Below are positions 37,514 to 48,791 of a DNA stretch of 64,000 bases, piece by piece (position 1 is the stretch's first letter; every line of letters starts with the position of its first letter). The notes below the pieces were generated by a model, which made no database searches, was not told the DNA's origin, and saw only the letters and a program-made list of their open reading frames with translations. Position numbers and translations under genes: made by a program. This stretch comes from Juglans regia (lineage: Eukaryota > Streptophyta > Magnoliopsida > Fagales > Juglandaceae): positions 6,477,053 through 6,541,052 of the forward strand of contig NC_049905.1 of the NCBI RefSeq assembly GCF_001411555.2, read 5' to 3'.

Positions 37514-37934
37514 CTAATTATTTACTGAGGGAACTGCATTAATCCAAACAATTGATGAAAACACAAGCTGATATATAATACACGATAACACATACAGAAA
37601 TAGAGAGGCTCACAACCACAAATTAGCTAGCTAGTGATACAAATTACAAATATATGGCTTTGCTGTAGACCAACTGAACCTAAATACACGCATCAGAGCT
37701 AAAAACGTCTCATGATCCATCGGTTTTTATTTTTTAGAGCAGAAAAAAAATTTCATGGTCGATCTTGAAACAATATTTAATCTTCAAGCTATATATCATG
37801 GCTAAGATACCTGTTCAATAAATGAAAGAACTACAGCTTTTTGTACTGAAATTAATTAAGCTCTTTCAAATTAACCAAGTAATTGCTGGGGACGCATCTG
37901 GGTGTGCCTCGAGCCGTTTAATTCTCAGCCTTGA
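35824..37934. other. Spacer, no gene recognised
   Basis: The left part may include the unseen terminal region of the hAT element. A CG-rich patch of alternating GC (GCGCGGGCGCGCGCGCC) sits at about 36353-36370, an A-run near 36858-36872 and an AG microsatellite at 37473-37510. The last 300 bases are probably the 3' UTR of the gene at 37935-38249. Confidence 0.4.
37473..37510. repeat. (AG)n microsatellite
   Basis: About 19 uninterrupted AG units. Confidence 0.95.
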
Positions 37935-38249
37935 CTAAGGGACATCGTCGCTCAGTACAGGGCCTGAATGTTCCGATTCATGATGGCTAACGGGCCTGAG
38001 ATAAGGAAGCATGAAGAAGAATACGATGCAAAGAGCCAAGATAGAGACAAGAACAAGCATCAAGATCTCTCCATGTAACTCGAAGTGCTTGTCCTGCAAG
38101 AAGGGAAGTCCATGATCTTCCTGTGTTGAATTGCCGGGAGCCATGGCAGGCGAGATAGAGTAGTAGTACTGCTGCCTGGAATCTTCCCATCTTTGTGTCA
38201 TTGCTTCCTTCTTCATCATGATATCGTTTTGGTTAATTTTGGTGCTCAT
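37935..38249 (-). CDS. Small single-pass membrane protein, ATL-like N-terminus without RING
   Basis: A single-exon open frame of 104 residues. Residues about 1-50 are polar, followed by HFELHGEILMLVLVSILAL and continuing hydrophobic to about residue 83 (CIVFFFMLPYLR), a clear membrane segment. The tail is short and acidic. The segment from HGEI to the end of the membrane helix resembles that of plant ATL-type RING-H2 ubiquitin ligases, but the GLD motif and RING-H2 that should follow are absent: the protein stops about 20 residues after the helix. It may be a genuine short ATL relative, a truncated copy, or an unrelated small membrane protein. The first ATG is used; a second in-frame Met pair lies at residue 11. 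Intact frame in a non-repetitive setting supports a real gene. Confidence 0.6.
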   Translation of the reverse strand: MSTKINQNDIMMKKEAMTQRWEDSRQQYYYSISPAMAPGNSTQEDHGLPFLQDKHFELHGEILMLVLVSILALCIVFFFMLPYLRPVSHHESEHSGPVLSDDVP

Positions 38250-38859
38250 AATTTATTGCTTCATATCTAGGCGTTCCAGAGGAAATGTGAAGTTTTGACT
38301 AACGCAGAACCGCCAAAATCTACGTTTCGGTATTTCCAGCCCATTTTGTCCTAGGGTGGATATATGTACGTACGTGTGGACCTTCAAGCTCAAACTTCTT
38401 TTCTATTTACTTTTTCAATCCGGCCGATAGCTTAAAAATCAATATGAATACAGAATTTTAAATCAAGAAAATTCAAAAATTTATACATAAACTCGTCCCG
38501 ACGCCATTTGAGAAGCTCAAGTTTGTTTTGTTGACTTCGATCCGACACTTCGTCCCGCGTACGTGTTTTAGATCAACATGATGGTGTGATTCCTTTATTC
38601 GTCATGCGTTGCATGAGGGTCCTATTTACGAAACACAATGATTGTACAGTACAGGGTCCTCAGCTTAACGTTTGATATTCATAGAGCACATATACAGCTG
38701 GAATCTTAGCGCCTAAGATTAAAGTACTGAGCCAGGTTTGATCATAGGGCTAGCTAGCTAGCTAGCTGGCATATAATAATATAGCTTCCGCGTGGGGTCT
38801 ATATTGCCACATAGAAAACCAACGATGATCATGTGGTACGTACCATATATATATACGAA

Positions 38860-39027
38860 AATGATTTATCTACGACACATTATACAACACATTATACAAC
38901 AATATGTTAAATGAATGATATATTTATAAAATTATCTTATAAAAATATAAGATGATTTTATAAATATATCTCTCATTTAACACATTGTTATATAATGTGT
39001 TGTATAAAATGTTATAAGTGTATCATT
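38860..39027. mobile_element. Hairpin MITE
   Basis: Nearly the whole segment folds back on itself: ACATTATACAACAATATGTT and AAATTATCTTATA on the left pair with TATAAGATGATTTTATAAAT and AACACATTGTTATATAATGT on the right. The outer ends are AATGATTTATCTAC and its inverted form AATGATACACTTAT. ACACATTATACA is duplicated in the left arm. Non-coding. Confidence 0.7.
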
Positions 39028-39028
39028 A

Positions 39029-39073
<45 letters not shown>

Positions 39074-40795
39074 GAATCTGGGGCATGCATGGATTATTGT
39101 CGTCTTATCCCTGCAGTTAGGTAGCTAGCCAACAAAAAAGAGTTAATGCTAAGGCAGATCATGTTTCTCACAAGCATGACTTCATTACGTAGATATTAAA
39201 CAAATCAATGGCCATGCCTGTAACATGTATCTGTATTTGGATTCATACACATGATCACATAAGCTACTCTAGCTTTTTCCCTATTTTTGCGATTAAAAAA
39301 GTTGATCAAACGCATAATAAATATATATATATATATATATTATGTACATGTTTAAAAATTTAAATTAATAAGAAGATATACATTTAATTATATATATTAT
39401 ATTTTTAACACTTGTACAATGAGTGAGTCTGGCCCAACATCGCATATAATATTTAATTAAATCAAATAAAGTATTATAGAGTTAGGATTCAAACTCAATA
39501 CTTCTATTCTGATATTATATTATAAAATTATTATTTATTTTAAAAGTTTAAATTAATAAAAAGATGTAAATTTAATTATTTATATTATATTTTTAATAAT
39601 ATACGTGTGATATACATAAAATGATCGAACTTATTGTAGTTTTAACACAAAGTTGTGTTAAAATAGTTGATCTACCTCAAACATCAATATATTTATTAAA
39701 AGAGGAATTATATGCATTAATTATTATTTTGTTTACATTTTATATATATTTTTTATTTATAAAATATGAGATATGGGATAGTAAATAATAATTATTAAGA
39801 AGAATATTTCTCGTTGAAAACGAATGCATAATGCCGTGAGGAATGCTTACAAACATAATAATTATCCCCAATTTAGCTTTTGGATTATGTGGCACTTGAG
39901 AGGTAAGAAAACGGTAAAAGAATATTATATGAACTCAAGCTGGGGCGAAGACCTCCTCGATGGGCGAGACCTTTCTTAATTAATTTTCATGGTTATGCTG
40001 ATTATGTTGATCAAGGTACGTACGTGGCCCTATTTTGTCCACGAGATTCTTGATCTATTTAAGCAATTGCAATATATATAAAATACCACCAATCTATCTA
40101 ATTATATCTGGATAATATCGTGTATAAGTTTCAAATAAATAAGTAATCTTGTATATACAAATCTTTTATAAAAAAAAATAAGTTATATTAATAAAAAGTA
40201 ATTTTTATTACATCTTTTTAAAGTGAAATTTATTTTTTTTATAAAGACTTATTCATGATTTATATATTTAAAATTTGTACAAATTATTTTTTATTATATA
40301 TATTTAGACTGCAAGGCTTTGACTTCATTGCATGCCCATGATCATATATCACCCTAATAACTTAAAAGCGTGCATATACATGAACAGTAGTGAATAGTAG
40401 CAGCCTTTTTTTTTCCTCTTGCTTTTTCTCAGTTCGAATTTTATTCTGTTCTTCTTCTTCGTTCAGTTCCGATTTCCAGTTCAAATTTCCAGTTCAGATT
40501 TCCACCCTCAAAATATCTACTCGTTACATACAGATAAATGTAAAATAAATATCTCAACTTTACATATAAGAGATCCGATCTACACATTTCATCACAATCT
40601 CAAATTTACAGAACACCAAATTTACAAACAATTCTGAAACTCAAATTCTGAAACTCATCCCGTGCTCTTCAAATTTGTTCCCCCGTTGGTACGATTTTCT
40701 CTTCTAATCTCACCTCTAACTTCTCCATTTTGTTTTTCTTTTTCTTTTTTTTCTGTTTCTCGCATATTTTTTTCTTCTTTCTCCGTGTGGGTTTC
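39028..40795. other. AT-rich spacer, no gene recognised
   Basis: Contains a TA microsatellite (39032-39068) and another at about 39322-39341. A sentence-like repeat (AAATTTAAATTAATAAGAAGATATACATTTAATTAT-type) occurs at 39355-39400 and again at 39540-39595. The 5' end of the Helitron may lie in the right-hand part, but I could not fix a TC start. Confidence 0.4.
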
Positions 40796-41210
40796 GGTGA
40801 GGGACACGGAGGCTGCGCGTGGGAGATTCCGAAGGTGGGTGGGATGGTCGGCGCCTTGAAGGGGACTCGTCGGTGGTGGTCGTGAGCTTCGGTGACCACG
40901 TACGGCGGCGTAACGTGAAAGAAATGGGTTTCACCCATTTCCGTTCGGTTTCCGTGGGGGAGACGGAGATCTGCGCGTGGCCAACTTCGAAGGTGGCTGG
41001 GATGGTCGCCGCCTTGAGGAGGACTCCTCGGTGGTGGTCGTGACCTTCGGCGGCCGCGCACGACGGCGGAATCTCACAAAAATCCGAGAAACCCATTTCG
41101 GTTCTCCTTCCACGGAGGACGTCGATGGCTGCGCGTGGGGAAGAGTGGTAGTGCCATGGATGCTCGTCGGCATGAGGGGAACAGGCCGGTGTTGGCGGTG
41201 ACGATGGCCG
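40796..41210. repeat. GC-rich tandem repeat, 158-bp unit
   Basis: CTGCGCGTGG recurs at 40813, 40971 and 41129, exactly 158 bases apart each time. Units one and two are similar throughout (GATGGTCG-CGCCTTGA, GGTGGTGGTCGTGA, GAAACCCATTTC-like text); the third is partial. The unit is not a multiple of three, so the many open frames here shift between units and are unlikely to be coding. It is a GC island in otherwise AT-rich sequence, upstream of the Helitron genes, and may be their promoter or leader. Confidence 0.8.
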
Positions 41211-41400
41211 GGGCTCGACGGCGGCGGGCAGCGCTGGAGGCGAAGGAGCGGTGCTCCCGAATCGCCTAGGAGAGAGAGAGAGTTTACGATTTTGTGCTTT
41301 ACTTTTAATTTGTCCTATTTATAGGTGTTAAACAATATTAATTTTTTTTTTCTTTACAACTTTACTTTTGTTCTTACTTGAATATTACATTGTTGAATTT

Positions 41401-43270
41401 TTTATATAGGTTAAACTCCGTGAAGTTGAAAGTGGAAACAATATATCCCAACAACTAGCCACTCATAAAATTATCAAAAGTATGGATTCTTTAACTTTTT
41501 AATTTCATACTGTAAATTAATAACTGAATTAATTTATTTTGCTTCTCTGATTTTAGAATTTTTTAAGTCATTTATTTAATATCATTTATTCAATATTTAT
41601 TCTGTATGAACTTTGAACTGTTTCAAATTATAATTTTGAGTTTATTCTTTTTAAATTATTTCAAATTTTCTATTTATCATTCGTATAATAAATATTTGAT
41701 AAAAAAATAATAAAAATTAAAAATAATATGGAATGTAGAGTGTTAGAAAGTTGTGAATATTTTTTTATAATAAATACTACTAACCAGTATAAATAGTAAC
41801 TAACAATGCTACAGTATGTGATATAATAATAAACAGTACTGAACATTACTCATGAACAATAATAAACAATTACAGTAATAAACAGTTCTAAACAGTAAAA
41901 TAAAGCTCCATGAAATTGAAATTGGAAAAAAAATATCTCAACAACTAGCTGCTTATAAAAATATCAAAAGTATAAATCTTTTAACTTTTTATTTTCATAC
42001 TGTGAACTAATAATTGAAATAGTTTATTTTTCTTCTCTGATTTTAGAATCTTTTAAATCAATTATTTAATATTATTTATTTAATATTCATTCTGTTTGAA
42101 CTTTGAGCTGTATTAAATTATAATTTGAAATAAAATTTTATTCCAACATATTTAAATGTTACATCTTATTAGTTACATATGCATGTTTATAGAAAAAAAA
42201 AATTTAAAAATTGTTATAAAATTACTCATAAAACTCTACCGACAAATTTAGTTCTATATATATGTAAATACTTACATTAATATTTACAGTTTTACCCATA
42301 TAATTATACATAATCAATTAGTAAAATATTAAAATTTTTAAAAATCGAAAATTTAATTAAATAATTTGATAAAATAGAATAAACATTCAATAAATTTAAT
42401 ATTGTGCATAAACTTGTATTTTAAAATATGCTCCAAGAACAAAATGAAATAAAAATTTTATGAATATTGATAATAAAGTTTGTAAATAATAGAGATGTAC
42501 TTTCCGATTATATATAATTAAATTTCTCAACAACTAGCTGCTTATAAAAATATCAAAAGTATAGATATTTTAACTTTTTATTTTCATATTATAAACTAAT
42601 AACTGAAATAGTTTATTTTCCTTCTCTGATTTTAGAATCTTTTAAATCATTTATTTAATATCATTTATTCAATATTTATTCTGTTTGAACTTTGAACTGT
42701 ATTAAATTATAATTTCAAATTAAATGTTATTCCAACATATTTAAATGTTATATCTTATTTTAGTTACATATGCATGTTTATAGAAAAAAAAAATTTTTAA
42801 AATTGTTATAAAATTACCCATAAAATTCTACCGACAAATTTAGTTCTATATGTAAATACTTACATCAATATTTACAGTTCTACTCATATAATTATACATA
42901 ATCAATTAGTAAAATATTGAAATTTTTAAAAATCGAAAATTTAATTAAATAATTTGATAAAATAAAGTACACATTCAATAAAATTAATATTGTGCATAAA
43001 CTTGTATTTTAAAATATGCTTCAAGAACATAATGAAATAAAAATTTTATGAATATTAATAATAAAGTTTGTTAAAATATTTTTAAATTATAATTATATAA
43101 TTATACTTCTTTTACTATTATTTTACTACTAAGCAAATTTTATTTCCTTTTGCTATTTATATCTAAATTAAAAACCTCATTCTGATTACAGTTTTACCCA
43201 TATAATTATACATAATCTATTACTAAAATGTTGAAATTATTAAAAATCAAAAATTTAATTAAAGAATTTG
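41401..43270. repeat. AT-rich imperfect tandem repeats, about 0.5-0.6 kb
   Basis: CAACAACTAGCYRCTYATAA begins related blocks near 41440, 41937 and 42526. Each block continues with ATCAAAAGTAT, CTTCTCTGATTTTAGAAT and TTGAACTTTGARCTG. A second module (CCATATAATTATACATAATC, TAAAATATTRAAATTTTTAA) appears near 42297, 42890 and, partly, 43197. Copies are about 85-90 per cent alike by eye. No frame stays open, so these seem to be non-coding duplications in the 5' part of the Helitron. Confidence 0.7.
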
Positions 43271-43811
43271 ACAAAAACTTGAGACAAAAAATATATATAA
43301 AAACTTGCAAACAAAATATAACATTTTCATGAATTTCAAAATTTGTTGTTTCCTTTTATTTGTTTAAATATTTAATTTAACTGTAAGTTTTTTATTTCTA
43401 CTTTCTTCATCAGCAATTCATGCTATAACAACTATATAATTTCTATATCTATTGGTGGTTTATTTCTAATTTTCATTATCTTTTTTTTACAGCTTCGTTA
43501 AATTTGCTGAGTTGACTGAGTTTTTTTAGTCTTTTATCAAGACTACCAAGGTAACCAACGATGTTATAAATATATCTTTTTCAATAGGTTGTTTTATTCT
43601 GTTGGAATACATACTTAGATTAAAAAAGTTTTTCAATTTGCATCATTATGAGTTTCTCTTTTATCCAGTTATCGAGAAGAATTATTTCATTCCATATATA
43701 AATGAAAAGTGGTAAGCTTATATTAATAAATTAGTACAAATTTATCATTATATGATTAATTAATTCTTCGATATTCTTATAACTTTGATTCTTGTTTAAA
43801 ATGATTCCCAA

Positions 43812-46800
43812 GGTACTACAAAACATTCTAAGATAAACAATTTATATGAGACTCTTTCTTTAGAAGAAAGAGAACATATACGACAAAAAAAGAAAGAAAA
43901 ACATCTACAACAAAGGAATTTTACGAATGATACTACTCAACATGAAGAACAATTTTTCTCCCAACCAATCGTTGAGGACGAAACAAATGTGTTGGGAGAT
44001 CATATAGAATCCGTACACAATAATGAAGAAGTCAGGCCATATTGTACAAAAAGACAACACACTTTTCGTGCCGAAGCTGGAACCAGTGATATATCCTCCG
44101 TTGAACAATTGGATTATAATTCTAATATTGGTAGTTCTGGAGCACTCTATCAGGAAATAAACACAGTTGAAATTACATCAACAAAATTTCTATTTCGGGG
44201 TAAGAAAGATATATAAAATTAAATCGTATTTCTTTTCCTTCTTTTCCTTTCTTTTCCTTCTTTTCCTTCTTTACCTCATTTTTATGATTCATTTTTCCTC
44301 CATAGGAAATCAACATCAACAATCAGCTGGTCATAGAAAAATATTACAAACAGTGCCATTTGAGGCAACTCTCTTACCATCAGTACCATTCTGTAGATTT
44401 TGTGAAGCAAAAAGATTTCAACATGAAACAAAAGGTTTTTGTTGTGCCGATGGAACAATCTCTTTAACTACAAATGATGTTCCAGAACAACTTTACCATT
44501 TGTTTACTTCCAACACAGTTGAATCAACCAACTTTCTTACGTATCTTCGCACATACAATAACAAATTTGCTTTCACATCATTTGGAGTTAAATTTGATAG
44601 AGATTTGTGTAGAAGGAACAAAGGTATTTACACATTTCGAGCTCAAGGTCAAATTTATCATTACATTAATGACTTAATTCCTTTGGATGGACATCCTTCA
44701 TATCTACAATTATATTTTTATGATACCGAACATGAATTGGACAATCGTGTTTATGACATTGGAAGATTGGATTCATCAACTGTTGCTCAACTTATGGATA
44801 TTCTTCATGTTAATCCATACTCAACATTCTTTCGAACTCTTGGAGATCTGCCCAATTTGGAAAATCACAAAATTCATATCAGATCAGATGTGGGTTTGGA
44901 TCAGCGTGTTTTTAACACTCCGTCAGCTTCTCAAGTAGCAGTTATTTGGATTGAAGATGATGATTCAGAACATTTGAGAGGACGAAATATTGTGGTATTC
45001 AATCATGCAGGTGGAAGTCATATAGTCCAATACTATTTTGGCTGTTATGATCCACTGCAGTATCCATTGTTATTTCCTTTTGGTGATACTGGTTGGCACC
45101 AAGGAATATTAAGAATAAAGAAAGGTGATAGACTACCACAACAAGTAACAAGAGCATCAGTCGACCCTCAACAATCAGTATCAGCAGAACAACTGCTTAT
45201 AAAGGAACAAGAAGGTTAAAATAATTATTCTTCTTTTAACTTTTAATTGTTCTAATATAACAATGTTATATTTCTAATTTATTAAATTTATTATCTTACA
45301 GTGCTGAAAAAAAATAGAAAACAACAGGTTGTCTCATGTCGCGAGTACTACTGCTACAAACTTCAAATTAGGAAAAATACAAAATCTATTTTACTATTCT
45401 CGGGCCGTTTACTGCAGTAGTTTGTTGTTGATATGTACGTAAAAATTGAGACGTCAAGATTGGATTATTTTCGTAATAAACAACAAGAGATTCGATCTGA
45501 AGTATATCAAGGAATAGTTGACAGTCTATCAATTGGACAAAGCAATGCTTCTAAAGTTGGTAAACGCATCATTCTGCCTTCCTCTTTTATTGGAGGTCCA
45601 AGAGATATGCGTAAAAGATATATGGAAGCAATGGCTTTAGTCCAACGCTTTGGAAAACCGGACATCTTTTTAACCATGACATGCAACCCAAGTTGGAAAG
45701 AAATCTTAGATGAATTAGGTCCACAAGAAGAAGCACAAAATCGTCCTGATTTGATTGCACGTATCTTTAGAGCAAAATTAGAAGAACTGAAGAATGAATT
45801 ATTCAAACGGGAGATATTTGGAAAAGTTTCAGCATATGTATACGTCATCGAACATCAAAAAAGAGGACTACCACATGCACATTTCTTGATCATACTACAA
45901 AGAGATTGGAAAATCTATACTCCATAATCTTTTAATGAAATCGTATCAGCAGAAATACCTGACAGAGAAAGAAATCTACATTTGCACAAGACAGTAAAAA
46001 GACATATGATGCATGGCCCCTGTGGAGTACTGAATCCGAACAATATGTGTATGAAAGCAAATGGCAGTTGTAAAAACCACTTTCCAAAAGGTTTTGTACC
46101 TAACACAACCGTTGGAATCGATTGTTTCCCACAGTACAAACGTTGTGATAATGGAATGACTGTCAAAGTCAGAGGTAAAGATTTAGATAACCGTTGGGTT
46201 GTTCCACATAATCCATATCTCCTCGCAAAATTTGATTGTCACTTGAATGTAGAAATTTGCTCAACAATCAAAGCAGTCAAATACCTTTATAAGTACATTT
46301 ATAAAGGTCATGATCATGTTGCTTTCAACTTGATTCCTGGACAAAACATCCAAGATATAGATGAAATCCAACAATTTCAATCAGCCAGATGGATTGCTCC
46401 ACCAGAAGCTATGTGGAGAATATATGGTTTTATTCTTAATGAAATGTATCCATCAGTTTACAGTTTACATCTACATCTTGAAGATCAACATCTGGTAGCT
46501 TTTCATGCACATGACAACCTTAACAATGTTCTGAGATCCGATTTTACGGCAAAATCAATGTTGACTGAATTCTTTTCAACAAATCAAACTAATGAAAATG
46601 CACGAAAACTACTGTACAAAGAATTTCCTGAAGCTTTTGTTTGGAACCAACAACACAAAATATGGACTCCAAGAAAGAAGAAAACTGTTATAGGCCGCAT
46701 TGTTACAGCAAGTCCATTCGAAGGTGAAAGGTATTACTTACGGATATTGTTAAATCATATAAGAGGCCCTTTATCATTTGACCACATCAAAACAGTTGGC

Positions 46801-48621
46801 AATGTCACTGCACCAACCTTTCGTGAAGCAGCTACATTACATGGTTTGTTACAAAGAGATACCAGTTTGCAAGATTGTATACAAGAGGCTTCCTTATACC
46901 AAATACCACACAGTTTAAGACGGCTATTTGCAACAATTTTAGTATACTGTAATCCAACAAATCCTAGAGAACTTTGGGAATATTTTGAACAAGATATGTC
47001 AAGTGATTTCCAAACAAGTGTTGCAACATCAGCAGATATTAGGACAAAAGTCTTACGAAGCATCTCTTCTACACTTGAATCGATGGGAAAAGACATAAAC
47101 ATGTTTCATTTAACAGAACATGATGTCTCTTTTGATCAGAACGAAACTGAAGCTAGAGAAATAAATGATGAATTTGCAGTTTCGATACCAGAAGAAGATC
47201 TTATGGCTTCGATGAGTCTTAATTCTGAACAACAACACGCATATGAATCAATTTTGCAGAAAGTCCTTCTAAATGAATCTGCTGCATTTTTCATTGATGG
47301 TCCGGACGGAACAAGGAAAACATTCTTATATAAAGCACTTCTCGCTACAGTAAGATCAAGAAACTTAATTGCTCTTACAACTGCATCGTCTGGTGTTGCT
47401 GCATCTATTTTACCTGGAGGTCGAACAGCCCATTCACGCTTCAAAATTCCATTAGATCTTGACAAAAATAGTACTTGTTGTGTAAGCAAACAAAGTGCTC
47501 TTGCCAAATTGTTACGTCTTGCAAAGCTAATCATATGGGATGAAGCACCTATGTCTAGAAAAGAATGTATGCAAGCATTGGATAAAATGTTACGAGACAT
47601 AACTGATTCAAGATTACCATTTGGTGGAAAAATTATCGTATTCGGTGGAGATTTTCGTCAAGTCTTACCTGTGATTCGGAAAGGCACAAGACAAGAAGAA
47701 GTTAATGCCAGTTTAGCATCGTCATATTTGTGGTCTACTTTAACTAAGATTAGGTTGAGTGAGAATATGCGAGCAAGATTCGATCCAAACTTCTCAAATT
47801 ATTTACTTCAGGTCGGAAATGGAACAACACCAATCACAATTGAGAATAAGATCAAAATTCCCAATGAAATGCTCATTCCTTACAGAAATGATGTGGAGTT
47901 TTTAGATGATCTAATCGATGCAGACTTCCAAGATATTGGCAGCTATTCAGAAAATTTATCCGAAATGACAAATCGAGCTATCTTGACACCAAAGAACAAC
48001 TCTGTCGATGAGATAAATACAATACTTATTCAAAGATTTCCTGGTACAGTTACACAATACTATAGCTTCGATGAAACGATTGATACATCAGAACAAGGAA
48101 TCATGGAGGATTTTTTAAATACATTGACACCAAATGGACTTCCACCTCATGAGCTGTTATTAAAAAAAAATTGTCCCAACATGTTACTCAGAAATGTCAA
48201 TCCTTCAGAAGGTTTATGCAATGGAACACGTCTTATTTGTCGCAACTTTGAATGAAATATCATTGATGCTGAAATTGCAGTTGGTCACCACACCGGAAAA
48301 AAAGTTTTCATACCAAGAATTCCTTTCTTGCCAAATGCAGATGACAATAGTGGTTTTCCATTCAAAAGAACACAATTTCCTATCAGATTAAGTTTTGCAA
48401 TGACAATAAATAAAGCACAAGGACAGACATTAGATTTTGTTGGTGTATACTTGCCTCAACCTGTATTTTGTCATGGCCAACTTTATGTAGCACTATCAAG
48501 AGCCAAGACTTCTGCTTCAGTAAAAGTTCTTATAAGACCAGTATCAACTCAAGATTCTGAAGAAGCTGAAACAAATAATATTGTTTATAAAGAATTACTA
48601 ACACTAGCATATCCATCATAA
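43812..48621 (+). pseudogene. Helitron RepHel protein, inactivated
   Basis: Three exons: about 43812-44199, 44306-45214 and 45302-48621, joined by GT-AG introns in matching phases. The Helitron N-terminal domain spans the second exon and start of the third. The Rep HUH motif is RGLPHAHFLI (about 45862-45890) and the catalytic tyrosines lie in AVKYLYKYIYKG (46272-46307). The PIF1-like helicase begins at about 47210 with LNSEQQHAY; Walker B is LIIWDEAPM and the C-terminal part has INKAQGQT and YVALSRAK. There are three in-frame stops, TAG at 45418, TAA at 45925 and TGA at 48253, but no frameshift over 3.3 kb. Walker A reads GPDGTRKT (47299-47322) where the family has GPGGTGKT, so the helicase would be dead even if stops were bypassed. 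Confidence 0.88.
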
Positions 48622-48791
48622 ACTTCTGTAAGTAATCAAATTTCAATATATACCTCTCAATTAAATACAATTTGTTTTTCCATTATGTAATTTTCAGAAC
48701 TTCCTGTTTTTCTATTATTGAAATTGTCTTATTTAAATTCAATTGTTTAAACTAATATTTTTTTTCTCTTCATTTATAAGTAGGCTTCAAC

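Noticed and set aside
40669..41201. Overlapping Pro/Arg/Thr-rich open frames on both strands
   Set aside because: They lie in the GC-rich 158-bp tandem repeat; the frame shifts from unit to unit and no domain is visible.
40796..43270. CRISPR-like or satellite array
   Set aside because: Units are hundreds of bases long, imperfect and few, in a plant Helitron; no spacer pattern.
44167..44305. Hydrophobic N-terminus (FFSFFSFLFLLFLLY) as a signal peptide on the Helitron protein
   Set aside because: It is intron sequence; joining 44199 to 44306 by GT-AG gives the expected RepHel reading.
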